The notes beneath the pieces were generated by a model. The model saw only the letters and a program-made list of their open reading frames with translations, was not told the DNA's origin and did not search any database. Shown piece after piece: positions 1-8,781 of a stretch of DNA of 33,820 nucleotides. Source of the DNA: Chitinophagales bacterium. Lineage in GTDB: Bacteria; Bacteroidota; Bacteroidia; Chitinophagales; Saprospiraceae. Positions within the stretch are counted from its first letter, which is position 1, and the number at the start of each line of letters is the position of its first letter. Position numbers and translations under genes: made by a program. The stretch covers positions 1 through 33,820 of the forward strand of contig JAAFIM010000038.1 of the NCBI GenBank assembly GCA_013297745.1, read 5' to 3'.

Positions 1-104
1 CCCCAAATTTCTTCAGCAGCCGCTTGAGCCTGCATTTGGCTACCCAACAACCCAGCCCCAAGCAAAGCCAACAAGCCCAAAATAGCGGGTATATATTTAT
101 TCAT
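1..104 (-). CDS. Exported protein, N-terminal fragment (cut by window edge)
   Basis: Only the first 34 residues are inside the window. The translation begins MNKYIPAILGLLALLG and continues with a hydrophobic stretch up to an Ala-rich MQAQAAA region, which is a clear Sec signal peptide with a probable cleavage site near residue 27. The start is the ATG at 102-104. It lies 25 bases downstream of the stop of the minus-strand TPR gene, so the two could share a transcript. The mature part is missing, so no function can be given. Confidence 0.6.
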   Translation of the reverse strand, partial: MNKYIPAILGLLALLGAGLLGSQMQAQAAAEEIW

Positions 105-129
105 AATAAAAATATAGATAAAAAAATAA

Positions 130-1161
130 TTAATTATAATTCAAACTCCGCACAGCCTTAATATAAGCAAACAGCCGTTCAGTAAATTCAGGGGTTAGAT
201 AATAAGCCAAAGAAGGCTGTTCTACCAAAACAATCTCATACATAATATATTCTTCCAACATTTCGTTATCCAAAGCTGTTTCCAGAGCGCGAATAGCAGG
301 ATAAATTTTCTTATCCGCCTCTTCCAATTTAGAATAGGTCATATAAGTACCCAAAACCGCCTCCATTTCTTGATGAAATAAGTAATCCGATACCGCTTGT
401 TTGGATTTAATGTACAAATAATCAGGCTCGTACTCCCAAACCGCTTTATACATAGCATAAGTCAACCAAATACCTTCAGCCCGCACGATGATATTCCCCT
501 TGTCTCTATAATTTTGATATAGCGGGCTAAAATTCCAAGCGTGTTCGTAACTAAATCCATACCGCAGATACAAATCCCTCATTCTCAACAACAAACGGGG
601 TTGATTTCTATTGTATAAATGCGCCAAAGTGATAATTTGTAAAGCCGAATCGGTTTGGTTTTGCAACAATAAAATCTCCCCCAACTGCCAACGCGCTATA
701 TAATCTATAGGGTTGATTGATATGGCTTTTTCAAACGCTATTTTGGCTTTATCGTAATTTTGTTGTTGAAAATAAGCCTCTCCCAACAAAGTATAAATTT
801 GAGCGTTTTGAGGATGATTTTTGAGCGATTTATCCAACAATTTGATAATTTTTTTGTAGTTGGGTTTTTCCGTAGCCAGCAAAATTTTGGCCTCAGCAAG
901 GTTTTTTTCCGCTTCACAGCTCAATTCGTACATATATTCAAACGTGTAGTCTTTATTGTTGTGTGTTTGCACAAAAGCCCCGTGAGGCAATACGATATTA
1001 GGGCGGGCTTGCATTTTGCCAGAAAAAGTCTCTATCTCGTATTTTGTACCAGAAGCCTGCATAAAAGTTAAAATTTCCAACGGCGTACTCAACCTATTTT
1101 GGGCTTTTATGTTTATGATACCTATACATAACAAAAAAAATAATATAAGTTTTTGTCTCAT
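130..1161 (-). CDS. Secreted TPR-repeat protein
   Basis: The 343-residue product starts with a signal peptide (MRQKLILFFLLCIGIINIKAQ, cleavage probably after A20). Around residues 85-185 there are at least two tetratricopeptide repeats, seen as alternating helices with the LLGEAYFQQQNYDKAKIAFE type of consensus (G/A-Y-x(2)-Q-x-Y-x-K-A). The C-terminal half is helical and aromatic-rich and matches nothing I recognise. It is probably a periplasmic or outer-membrane-associated scaffold. The exported-protein gene at the window edge follows it on the same strand. A divergent gene starts only 31 bases from its ATG, so the two promoters must be crowded or overlapping. Confidence 0.75.
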   Translation of the reverse strand: MRQKLILFFLLCIGIINIKAQNRLSTPLEILTFMQASGTKYEIETFSGKMQARPNIVLPHGAFVQTHNNKDYTFEYMYELSCEAEKNLAEAKILLATEKPNYKKIIKLLDKSLKNHPQNAQIYTLLGEAYFQQQNYDKAKIAFEKAISINPIDYIARWQLGEILLLQNQTDSALQIITLAHLYNRNQPRLLLRMRDLYLRYGFSYEHAWNFSPLYQNYRDKGNIIVRAEGIWLTYAMYKAVWEYEPDYLYIKSKQAVSDYLFHQEMEAVLGTYMTYSKLEEADKKIYPAIRALETALDNEMLEEYIMYEIVLVEQPSLAYYLTPEFTERLFAYIKAVRSLNYN

Positions 1162-1192
1162 AGCCTTATTCTATAATTTTAAATCCATAATT

Positions 1193-1651
1193 ATGAAAAA
1201 AATACATATACAAAATTCAGTAGAATTGATTGATTTTTTGAAAAGCCAACTTAATCCCTACCATTACCAATTTGACGAAAGTCAAGAGCGCAGTTTTTTT
1301 TGGAAACAAATCAAGCAAAACGATTTACGCAGCCAATATGCTTTTAGCTTGGTATTAATTACCATTTTAGACCACAGCATAACTATAGAAGGGCTAAATG
1401 AACCCAGACTACGCCGCGCTATACAAGCAGGCTTGATAGAAATAGAATCGGCAGAGGATTTGGACGAGCTAAAAGAGTTGGTTTTTGAGGCAGATTTGGA
1501 CGAATTGGAGCGTTTGCAAGCCGTTTTACCATTTTTTGAAGAACAGCTAAGCATAATCGCTAGCCAACCCATACATTCTGAAAGCTATAAACGCGCTTTG
1601 TCCAACATAGAATTGCTGGTAGAAGCCAGTAATGATGTAAGTTGGGAGTGA
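1193..1651 (+). CDS. Acidic protein of unknown function
   Basis: The protein has 152 residues and begins MKKIHIQNSVELIDFLKSQ. The reading frame is open further upstream, but that part lies antisense to the TPR gene, and the ATG at 1193 is preceded by an A/T-rich leader like other starts in this window. It is predicted to be all-helical and strongly acidic, with an E/D/L-rich central segment (about residues 80-125, where short ELDE/DLDEL motifs recur). There is no signal peptide or membrane segment, so it is probably cytoplasmic. No family is recognised. A GAAA-loop hairpin terminator follows the stop by 26 bases, which supports a single-gene transcript. Confidence 0.6.
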   Translation: MKKIHIQNSVELIDFLKSQLNPYHYQFDESQERSFFWKQIKQNDLRSQYAFSLVLITILDHSITIEGLNEPRLRRAIQAGLIEIESAEDLDELKELVFEADLDELERLQAVLPFFEEQLSIIASQPIHSESYKRALSNIELLVEASNDVSWE

Positions 1652-1677
1652 AATAAAGGCAAAATTATAGGTTTTTT

Positions 1678-1697
1678 GGGCGAAAGCCCTTTTTTTT
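1678..1697 (+). terminator. Intrinsic terminator after the acidic protein gene
   Basis: A GGGC-GAAA-GCCC hairpin with a GNRA tetraloop is followed directly by eight T residues. The stem is short (4 bp), but the tetraloop and T-run make termination plausible. Confidence 0.55.
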
Positions 1698-1722
1698 GCT
1701 TAAATTTATATCTTTTTTTATT

Positions 1723-1749
1723 TTTGTTTAATCTTTTTAATTAGTTTTG
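1723..1749 (+). promoter_or_regulatory. Likely promoter of the carotenoid operon
   Basis: TAGTTTTG at 1742-1749 fits the Bacteroidota -7 consensus TANNTTTG. A TTTG lies at 1723-1726, but the 15-base spacer is shorter than the usual 19-21, so the -33 assignment is weak. The transcript would start about 65 bases before crtI. Confidence 0.4.
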
Positions 1750-1820
1750 CACTTTCTTTTAAACAAAAATATGTTTTTTTTGTTTAGAGAGCGTTTTTAT
1801 TATATAAAGAAAGCACTAAA

Positions 1821-3293
1821 ATGGCAAAGAAAGTAATTGTTATAGGGGCAGGTTTTGCGGGTTTGGCTACAGCAGCCAGCTTAGCACAAGCAGGGTTTGA
1901 GGTTACAGTATTGGAAAAAAACGATTCGGTAGGCGGCAGAGCGCGCAAGTTTGAAACTCAAGGCTATACTTTTGATATGGGGCCAAGTTGGTATTGGATG
2001 CCAGAAGTCTTTGATAATTTTTTTGCCAAATTTGGGAAAAAAACCAGCGATTTTTACACCCTCAAAAGATTAGACCCAGCTTATAAGATAATTTTTGGCA
2101 AAGAAAACGAATTGGTTGTGCCTGCTGAGATGTCGGCACTCAAAGATTTATTCGAGCGATACGAGAAAGGCAGCAGTGCCAAATTAGAGCAGTTTTTGAA
2201 AGAAGCCGCTTACAAATATGAAGTGGGTATGAATGAATTTGTGTTCAAACCCAGCCATAATATCTGGGAATTTATGGATTGGCGCGTGGTCAAATCGCTA
2301 TTTCGGCTACAAATGCTCACCTCTATGTCGTCTTATGTGGATAAAATGTTTGAAAATCGCTATCTGCGCGAACTGTTGAAGTTCCCTGTGCTGTTTTTGG
2401 GCGCGACCCCAGAAGACACCCCCGCTATGTACAGCCTGATGAACTACGCCGACCTCGCTTTGGGCACTTGGTATCCTGAAGGGGGTATGTTCAAAATAGT
2501 AGAGGCTATGGATAAATTGGCTAAAATGCAAGGCGCAACTATACATTGCAGCCAAGAAGTAAAGCAAATCATTAGCAAAAATGGCAAAGTTACCCACGTA
2601 GTTACCGCTTCGGGCAAGTATGAAGCCGATGTAGTGGTAGCGGGTGCGGATTACCACCACGTAGAGCAGGAAGTTTTGGACCAAAAAGACCGCGTTTATG
2701 ATGAAAAATACTGGGATAAGCGGGTAATGGCGCCCTCTTCGCTGCTGTTTTATGTGGGTGTGAACAAAAAATTGGACAATTTGCTACACCACAACCTATT
2801 TTTTGACGAAAGTTTCCAACAACACGCTCAGGACATCTACAAAAAGCCAAAATGGGCGGAAAAACCCCTGTTTTATGCCTGTTTGACCTCAAAATCAGAC
2901 CCGACTGCAGCACCAGAAGGGCACGAAAATCTATTCCTGTTGATACCTACAGCCCCCGATTTGGAAGATACGGAGGAAACCCGCGAGCATTTTTATAATG
3001 TGGTGATGGAAAGGTTGGAAAAATTGACCAATCAATCCATACGCCCGCACGTAGATTACAAAAGAAGTTACGCGCACAGCGATTTTAAGCAAGATTATCA
3101 CGCCTACAAAGGCAATGCTTACGGCTTGGCCAACACTTTGACCCAAACAGCCTTCCTAAAACCAAAGCTCAAATCAGCTAAATTATCCAATTTCTACTAT
3201 ACAGGGCAACTAACCGCCCCAGGACCAGGAGTTCCACCCTCTTTAATTTCGGGGCAAGTCGTTGCCAATGAGATTATAAAACATTTTAAATAA
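1821..3293 (+). CDS. crtI: Phytoene desaturase (CrtI)
   Basis: This FAD-dependent enzyme of the bacterial CrtI family introduces double bonds into phytoene to give lycopene (or a less desaturated product) at the membrane. The 490-residue length is typical. The N-terminus carries the Rossmann dinucleotide motif G9-x-G11-xx-G14 (VIGAGFAGLATA), followed by an acidic residue at the end of beta-2 (LEKN) and the GGRA motif. Next comes the MGPSWYWMP segment common in Bacteroidota CrtI. Near residue 468 is the GPGVPPSL motif of the C-terminal FAD-binding region. It is the first gene of a tight operon: crtB starts 41 bases later. Related CrtD or CrtN desaturases cannot be fully excluded, but the pairing with crtB favours CrtI. 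Confidence 0.92.
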   Translation: MAKKVIVIGAGFAGLATAASLAQAGFEVTVLEKNDSVGGRARKFETQGYTFDMGPSWYWMPEVFDNFFAKFGKKTSDFYTLKRLDPAYKIIFGKENELVVPAEMSALKDLFERYEKGSSAKLEQFLKEAAYKYEVGMNEFVFKPSHNIWEFMDWRVVKSLFRLQMLTSMSSYVDKMFENRYLRELLKFPVLFLGATPEDTPAMYSLMNYADLALGTWYPEGGMFKIVEAMDKLAKMQGATIHCSQEVKQIISKNGKVTHVVTASGKYEADVVVAGADYHHVEQEVLDQKDRVYDEKYWDKRVMAPSSLLFYVGVNKKLDNLLHHNLFFDESFQQHAQDIYKKPKWAEKPLFYACLTSKSDPTAAPEGHENLFLLIPTAPDLEDTEETREHFYNVVMERLEKLTNQSIRPHVDYKRSYAHSDFKQDYHAYKGNAYGLANTLTQTAFLKPKLKSAKLSNFYYTGQLTAPGPGVPPSLISGQVVANEIIKHFK

Positions 3294-3334
3294 CTTTTTC
3301 CAACCTTTCTTTAGCACAAAACTTTTGACCAACT

Positions 3335-4177
3335 ATGAATCATCTCCAACTTTACCACAAAACTTGTGGAGAATGTAGCGAACTCATCACCAAACGCTAC
3401 AGCACCTCTTTTTCGCTGGGCATAAAAATGTTTGATAAACATTTTCGCTCACCCATTTATGCAGTTTATGGTTTTGTACGTTTTGCGGATGAAATTGTGG
3501 ATACTTTTCACACCCACAACAAACAAAGTTTATTAGACCGCTTTCGCGCCGACACTTATCGCGCTATAGAGGAAAAAATTAGCCTTAATCCCGTTTTGCA
3601 CAGTTTTCAGGCCGTAGTCAACGAATATCAAATAGATAAAGAGTTGATAGACGCGTTTTTATTCTCTATGGAAATGGATTTGCAGTTTCATCGCTATGAG
3701 GATAGTTTATACAAAAAATATATTTATGGTTCTGCAGAAGTGGTGGGATTGATGTGTTTGAAAATTTTTTGCGCCAAGCAGCCCGAACTTTATAACAAGT
3801 TGAGAGAAGATGCTTGCGCGTTGGGAGCAGCTTTCCAAAAGGTCAATTTTTTGCGCGATATGAAATCCGATTATGCTGAACGCGGTCGGGTATATTTTCC
3901 AGAAGTCAACTATTTGGATTTCAACAACCAAACCAAAAAAGAGATAGAAGCTGATATTCAGCAAGATTTTGACAACGCTTATCGCGGCATTTTGGGCTTG
4001 CCTGCTGGCTGCCGTTTTGGGGTTTATGTAGCGTATAAATACTATCTAAAACTGTTCAACAAGATAAAAGCCTCACCAGCCTCAGCCCTTGCCGAGCGCA
4101 GAATAAGGGTCAATAACGGCAATAAAATGTTTATTTTATTCAAATCAGCTTTGCGCGCTACTTTCAACTTTTTATAA
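3335..4177 (+). CDS. crtB: Phytoene synthase (CrtB)
   Basis: This enzyme condenses two geranylgeranyl diphosphates head to head to form phytoene, the committed step of carotenoid synthesis. The 280-residue protein has both Asp-rich metal-binding motifs of squalene/phytoene synthases: DEIVD at residues 52-56, just after the YGFVRFA segment, and RDMKSD at 174-179 within a longer stretch ending RGRVYFP. The length matches short bacterial CrtB proteins. The gene lies between crtI and the lycopene cyclase gene, whose ATG follows the crtB stop after 3 bases, so translation of the two is probably coupled. Confidence 0.93.
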   Translation: MNHLQLYHKTCGECSELITKRYSTSFSLGIKMFDKHFRSPIYAVYGFVRFADEIVDTFHTHNKQSLLDRFRADTYRAIEEKISLNPVLHSFQAVVNEYQIDKELIDAFLFSMEMDLQFHRYEDSLYKKYIYGSAEVVGLMCLKIFCAKQPELYNKLREDACALGAAFQKVNFLRDMKSDYAERGRVYFPEVNYLDFNNQTKKEIEADIQQDFDNAYRGILGLPAGCRFGVYVAYKYYLKLFNKIKASPASALAERRIRVNNGNKMFILFKSALRATFNFL

Positions 4178-4180
4178 ATT

Positions 4181-5047
4181 ATGAATAACGGTTCTAACCC
4201 GCACATAGCAAAAAACTTTGCACTCGTTCTAATCGGCTTGCTAATCCCAAGCCTTTTTTTATGCTATCAAATCAGCCTCCACGACATCTATTTTGATACA
4301 GAATTTGCCAAAATAGTGGATAAATTGGGTTGGCAATGGGCGTGGAGCGAAAACGACAATTGGTATTTATGGGTGAATTTTGGGGTGATAATTTTCCCCT
4401 TTTTGCTCTCTTTTGATAAAAAAGTAGCCTTTTATCGCCGCTGGAAGTATTTATTCCCCGCTATTTGCTTCAATGCCGCTTTTTTCATCGCTTGGGACGT
4501 TTATTACACCCATTTGGGCGTTTGGGGGTTTAATGAGCGGTATTTTCAAAACACTTATTTGGGCTTGCCTGCGGGCGAATGGTTGTTTTTTATCAACGTG
4601 CCTTACGCTTGCGTGTTTGTGCATCAATGTTTGCGCGATTATTTCCCCAAAGATATATTCTATAATTGGGACGCGGTTATCAGTTGGGGGTTAATTATCA
4701 TCTTTTTGGGCGTGGGGGTTTATTGCTATGATAAAATTTACACCGCTTGGGCGTTTTTATTATCTGGGGGGGCTTTATTAGCACATTATTTATTCGTCAA
4801 AAACACATATAGAACCCATTTTTACCGCGCTTATTTGGTCTGTTTAATCCCATTTTTGATAACAAACGGAATTTTGACGGGTTCGGTCAATCAAGAGCCT
4901 ATAGTTATTTACAACGATACGCATAATCTAACCTCTTTGCTCAATGCGCGGATAATCACTATCCCTTTTGACGATTTGGCTTATGGTTTTTTGCTGTTGT
5001 TTGTACCCATTTTTATCTATGAAGAATTGCAACAGAAACCTGAATAG
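4181..5047 (+). CDS. Lycopene cyclase, fused CrtYc-CrtYd type
   Basis: This 288-residue integral membrane protein has about seven hydrophobic helices and is predicted to cyclise lycopene to beta-carotene. It contains two copies of the heterodimeric-type (CrtYc/CrtYd) cyclase domain in one chain. The first has the LPAGEWLFF motif at about residues 129-137. The second has the related IPFDDLAYGF motif at about 261-270. Each includes the acidic pair expected in the Pro-x-x-(E/D) signature. Actinobacteria usually encode the two halves as separate genes, whereas fused forms occur in Bacteroidota, archaea and (with CrtB) fungi. Its place as third gene of the crt operon supports the call. No crtZ or other carotenoid-modifying gene is in the window. 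Confidence 0.85.
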   Translation: MNNGSNPHIAKNFALVLIGLLIPSLFLCYQISLHDIYFDTEFAKIVDKLGWQWAWSENDNWYLWVNFGVIIFPFLLSFDKKVAFYRRWKYLFPAICFNAAFFIAWDVYYTHLGVWGFNERYFQNTYLGLPAGEWLFFINVPYACVFVHQCLRDYFPKDIFYNWDAVISWGLIIIFLGVGVYCYDKIYTAWAFLLSGGALLAHYLFVKNTYRTHFYRAYLVCLIPFLITNGILTGSVNQEPIVIYNDTHNLTSLLNARIITIPFDDLAYGFLLLFVPIFIYEELQQKPE

Positions 5048-5062
5048 TTAAAGTTTTATACA

Positions 5063-5098
5063 AAAAAAAGCCTTCACCGTACAGTGGAGGCTTTTTTT
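5063..5098. terminator. Bidirectional terminator between crt operon and hutU
   Basis: The hairpin GCCTTCAC (5070-5077) / GTGGAGGC (5084-5091), with one T-G wobble and a 6-base loop, is flanked by an A-run on the left and a T-run on the right. It can therefore terminate both the carotenoid operon (+) and the convergent hutU (-). Confidence 0.85.
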
Positions 5099-5111
5099 AT
5101 AAAAGAAATTT

Positions 5112-7136
5112 TTAGAACAAATTAGCTAACAAATCATCATCAGCCAAATTCGGCAAGGTAACTTTTAGCGCGGGATTGCGCTCCATTTCCCTTTTTATAG
5201 CCGCTATTGCCCCCTCATTTCTTGCCCAACTACGGCGGCTAATGCCGTTATTTACGTCCCAATGCAGCATAGAGGTAAGTTTTTCTTCGGCTGCTTTCGT
5301 CCCGTCCAAAACCAACCCAAAACCGCCGTTGATAACCTCGCCCCAACCCACGCCGCCGCCGTTGTGGAGAGAAACCCAAGTTGCGCCCCGCGCTGCGTCC
5401 CCCACAAAATTTTGTACAGCCATATCCGCCGTAAAAGCTGAACCGTCGTAAATGTTGGAAGTTTCGCGATAAGGCGAATCTGTTCCCGATACGTCGTGGT
5501 GGTCGCGGCCTAAAATTATGGGCGCGGAAATTTTGCCTTCTGCTACCGCTTTGTTAAAGGCTTTGGCTAATAAAATCCGCCCTTCGCTATCAGCGTACAA
5601 AATCCGCGCTTGAGAACCGACCACCATTTGGTGCTGGTCGGCGGTTTTTATCCAATGTAAATTATCAGCTATTTGTTGGCTAATATCTTCGGGAGCTTTT
5701 GCTAACATTTCCGCCAAAATTTCTGCCGCCAAAGCATCCGTTATAGCCAAATCTTCGCTTTTGCCGCTCGCACAAACCCATCTAAAAGGGCCAAAGCCAT
5801 AATCAAAACACAAAGGTCCTAAAATATCCTGCACATAAGACGGGTATAAAAAATCCCCTTTGCTATCCGCTATCGCTGCTTGGGCATTGTCGCGGGCTAC
5901 TTTCATAAAAGCGTTGCCATAATCAAAAAAGTACATTCCAGCGGCTGCGAGTTGGTTGATAGCGGACACGTGTCGGCGCAAAGTGTTGTGAATTTCAGCC
6001 TTAAACTGTTCGGGATTGTTCGCCATTAGCTCGTTGCTCTGTTCAAAACTCAACCCAACGGGATAATAACCCCCAGCGTAGGGATTGTGTAAAGAGGTTT
6101 GGTCTGAACCTACCTCAATTTGGGCGTTTTGAGCAGCCAAAAATTCCCATAAATCCACCACATTCCCCACATAAGCGAGCGAAACCGCTTCTTTATTGGC
6201 GCGGGCGAGTTGGGCGCGTTGCCAAAGTGGTTCTAATTCATAAAATAACTCATCCACCCAACCTTGAGAATGGCGTTTGACCGCCGCTTTGGGGTTGATT
6301 TCGGCTACTATACCTATAGCTCCAGCGATAACCGCCGCTTTGGCTTGTGCGCCCGACATACCACCTAAGCCCGCCGTAACGAAAATTTTGCCCGCTGTGG
6401 GATGCTCTCCCGCTTTGGCGCGCATACGCAGGGCATTTAATACGGTTATAGTTGTGCCGTGTACGATACCCTGTGGCCCAATATACATAAAAGAGCCAGC
6501 AGTCATCTGCCCATATTGGGTAACTCCGAGCGCGTTAAATCGCTCATAATCAATCCCTTTCGAGTAGTTGGGTATCATCATCCCATTGGTAACAATAACG
6601 CGGGGCGCATTGGGCGAAGAAGGGAACAATCCCAGCGAATGCCCAGAGTATAAAACCAGCGTTTGTTCGTCCGTCATCGTGGCTAAGTACTGCATAGCGA
6701 GCCGATATTGCGCCCAATTTTGGAAAACAGCCCCATTTCCCCCGTAAGTTATCAACTCGTGCGGGTGTTGGGCGACCGCGTGGTCTAAATTATTATGCAA
6801 CATCATCATAATACAAGCCGCTTGCACACTTTTGTGGGGATAATCTTGGTAAGAACCTGCTTTTATCGCATAAGTGGGGCGAAAACGCTGCATATAAATA
6901 CGCCCGTATCGGCGCAATTCGTCGGCAAATTCCAACGCCAAAGCCTTATGCAACGATTTATCAAAATAACGGAGTGCGTTGCGCACCGCCAAACGCTTTT
7001 CTTCTGCGTTCAACACCTCTCGGCGAACGGGTGCGTGGCTTATCGTATCGTCGTAAGCTGGCATTTCGGGGAGAAAATTGGGAATACCGCGCAAAATTTC
7101 CTCGCGCATTTGGGTAGTCATAGAAATAGTGGACAT
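5112..7136 (-). CDS. hutU: Urocanate hydratase (urocanase)
   Basis: This cytosolic NAD+-dependent enzyme converts urocanate to imidazolonepropionate, the second step of histidine degradation. The 674-residue length matches the long urocanase form (as in animals and many Bacteroidota) and not the ~555-residue Pseudomonas type. Visible family segments include VTAGLGGMSGAQAKA (NAD-binding region, about residue 260), AGGYYPVGLSFEQSN, FDYGNAFMKVARDNA, FDYGFGPFRWVCASG around the family's conserved Cys, and the Gly-rich SLHNGGGVGWGEVINGG near the C-terminus. No hutH, hutI or hutG lies in the window, so the pathway genes are dispersed. The leucine-rich-repeat gene ends 70 bases upstream on the same strand. 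The start is the first ATG; an internal Met at residue 6 is an alternative. Confidence 0.95.
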   Translation of the reverse strand: MSTISMTTQMREEILRGIPNFLPEMPAYDDTISHAPVRREVLNAEEKRLAVRNALRYFDKSLHKALALEFADELRRYGRIYMQRFRPTYAIKAGSYQDYPHKSVQAACIMMMLHNNLDHAVAQHPHELITYGGNGAVFQNWAQYRLAMQYLATMTDEQTLVLYSGHSLGLFPSSPNAPRVIVTNGMMIPNYSKGIDYERFNALGVTQYGQMTAGSFMYIGPQGIVHGTTITVLNALRMRAKAGEHPTAGKIFVTAGLGGMSGAQAKAAVIAGAIGIVAEINPKAAVKRHSQGWVDELFYELEPLWQRAQLARANKEAVSLAYVGNVVDLWEFLAAQNAQIEVGSDQTSLHNPYAGGYYPVGLSFEQSNELMANNPEQFKAEIHNTLRRHVSAINQLAAAGMYFFDYGNAFMKVARDNAQAAIADSKGDFLYPSYVQDILGPLCFDYGFGPFRWVCASGKSEDLAITDALAAEILAEMLAKAPEDISQQIADNLHWIKTADQHQMVVGSQARILYADSEGRILLAKAFNKAVAEGKISAPIILGRDHHDVSGTDSPYRETSNIYDGSAFTADMAVQNFVGDAARGATWVSLHNGGGVGWGEVINGGFGLVLDGTKAAEEKLTSMLHWDVNNGISRRSWARNEGAIAAIKREMERNPALKVTLPNLADDDLLANLF

Positions 7137-7206
7137 ATTTAACCTTTTTTATATGAATATAATCTATAATTGATAACGGTTTAAACCCTAAAAATTGATT
7201 TTGGTT

Positions 7207-8682
7207 TTATAAAAAAATTTTTTCTTGCAGTTCAGGGTCAGTTTGTTGTTCTAAATGGTTGATAAATTCTTTTTTTATAGCTTCGGAGTTAAAAGCCCGT
7301 CTCAAAGTCAACCGTTCAAGGCTAGGCGGCAGGGGCAATATCCCCTCAAAAGAGGTTAGAAAATTATCGTCAAAACTTATACTCTTCACATTGGGCAACT
7401 TCGCCAATACGGCAGGATATTTTTTAAAATTATTATTATCTAAACTAAGCCGCTGCAAAGCGGGTAATAGTGCGAATTTCTCGGGCAGTTTTTCCACCAA
7501 ATTGCCCAAAAAGAATAGCGTTTGCAAACATTTTAGCCTGCTTATTTCTTCAGGAATAGCATTTATTAAATTATTGGCTGCCCAAATATAGTTAATTTTT
7601 TTGCAAGAGAGGATAAAAGGGGGGAATTTTTTCAACCGTTTCAACCCCTCCAAGGTCAAAACAGTTAGCGTTTTCAACTGGGAAAAATTGGCTGGAAATT
7701 GCTTAACGGGACAATAACAAACCGCTAAATTGTTCAAAGTGGGCAAAGGTACAATATCGGCGGGCAACATTTTGCGCTCGTATCCGTCTATAAATAGCGT
7801 TTTTAGCTGCTGACGAACCAGATTTGACACAGAAAAACTCCCAAAATCGCAATTTTTCAACACAATCGTATCCGCTTGGGGAATTTTGGATAAAAAATCC
7901 TCCAATAATTGCGCGTGGCTGATGTTGTGAAACTCCCAAGTGCTTATGTTTTTGAGGGTGGAAATATCTGGAATTTGAGCATTGGGCGGATAAGTGTCCA
8001 AGTCGTCGTCCCAAACAAAAATTAGCCGATTTAAACGGGTTAATTGGTGTAGTGGGGCGGGAATGGGCGTTGGCTGGGTGGGGAATGTAACCTCTAAATG
8101 CTCAATTTCGGATAATTCATACACAGCAGCGGGCAAAAACTGAAACTCGCAAAAGGGCAAAGATAGTTTAAAAGGGGTTGCCGATGACCAACTCACGGGC
8201 TTAAAACTGGCATTTTCGTACTCTGTTTTTCCCGATTGATAATACATTTTATCTTTTAATACCTGCACAAACAACTGATAATCAACTTGTTCAGATAGAT
8301 TTAATTCTAACACAAAAACCGCCCCAAAACCCGTAAAACGCATCAACGCGTTGGCTATATCTGGCAGCTGTAGGGTAGAATTATGCGCCGATAATTGTTT
8401 CCAATTGCTGTACAAAATGTTGATAATTTCCCTTTCTGAGTCAGGATGCAGCTCAAATGTAGCGGAAAAAAACAGGAAAAAATCATCATAAATATGGTTA
8501 AAATAGTTTCCAATCTGGGTTACTAAAACTGCATCATCACAAAACCAACCCGCTACCAACAACTCAGCCTCCAACAAATGGGCTATATTTTGAGCAATCG
8601 TTAGCTCCCAAGCCAAGTTCAAATTCTCTACTTCAGGGCTTGCCCACAACCTTTTCAAGGCGTTTAATTCGTTGATATTCAT
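7207..8682 (-). CDS. Leucine-rich-repeat protein
   Basis: The 491-residue product begins MNINELNALKRLW at the ATG complementing 8680-8682. A longer reading to 8727 would need a TTG start and would crowd the divergent promoter, so I reject it. The first ~180 residues are a helical domain without recognised motifs. From about residue 190 onward there are degenerate leucine-rich repeats of about 22-24 residues (LxxLxxLxLxxNxLxxLPxxIxxL pattern), clearest at the end: LQTLFFLGNLVEKLPEKF, LQRLSLDNNNFKKYP, LERLTLRRAF. No signal peptide or membrane helix is seen, so it is probably an intracellular protein-binding scaffold. Partners are unknown. Confidence 0.75.
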   Translation of the reverse strand: MNINELNALKRLWASPEVENLNLAWELTIAQNIAHLLEAELLVAGWFCDDAVLVTQIGNYFNHIYDDFFLFFSATFELHPDSEREIINILYSNWKQLSAHNSTLQLPDIANALMRFTGFGAVFVLELNLSEQVDYQLFVQVLKDKMYYQSGKTEYENASFKPVSWSSATPFKLSLPFCEFQFLPAAVYELSEIEHLEVTFPTQPTPIPAPLHQLTRLNRLIFVWDDDLDTYPPNAQIPDISTLKNISTWEFHNISHAQLLEDFLSKIPQADTIVLKNCDFGSFSVSNLVRQQLKTLFIDGYERKMLPADIVPLPTLNNLAVCYCPVKQFPANFSQLKTLTVLTLEGLKRLKKFPPFILSCKKINYIWAANNLINAIPEEISRLKCLQTLFFLGNLVEKLPEKFALLPALQRLSLDNNNFKKYPAVLAKLPNVKSISFDDNFLTSFEGILPLPPSLERLTLRRAFNSEAIKKEFINHLEQQTDPELQEKIFL

Positions 8683-8734
8683 AAAACAGAAGACATATTT
8701 TTGAAGATTATTATGCAAAGTTATCAATAATTGC

Positions 8735-8742
8735 TAATTTTG
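8735..8742 (+). promoter_or_regulatory. Candidate -7 element for the giant Ig-like protein
   Basis: TAATTTTG fits TANNTTTG and lies 40 bases before the chosen ATG at 8782. No TTTG or TTG is seen at the normal upstream distance. The element overlaps the TTG at 8731 that would otherwise be the first possible start codon, which argues for the downstream ATG. Confidence 0.4.
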
Positions 8743-8781
8743 CCCCGCTTTTTACCCCTCATTAACAAAAAACACAATTTT

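Noticed and set aside
2602-2913. Minus-strand open frame opposite crtI
   Set aside because: It is an antisense shadow with Pro/His/Arg-rich composition unlike the neighbouring genes; crtI is intact over it.
8683-8781. N-terminal extensions of the LRR gene (to 8727) and of the giant gene (from 8731)
   Set aside because: Both need TTG starts; one covers the -7 box TAATTTTG, and the giant protein's signal peptide begins cleanly at the ATG 8782.
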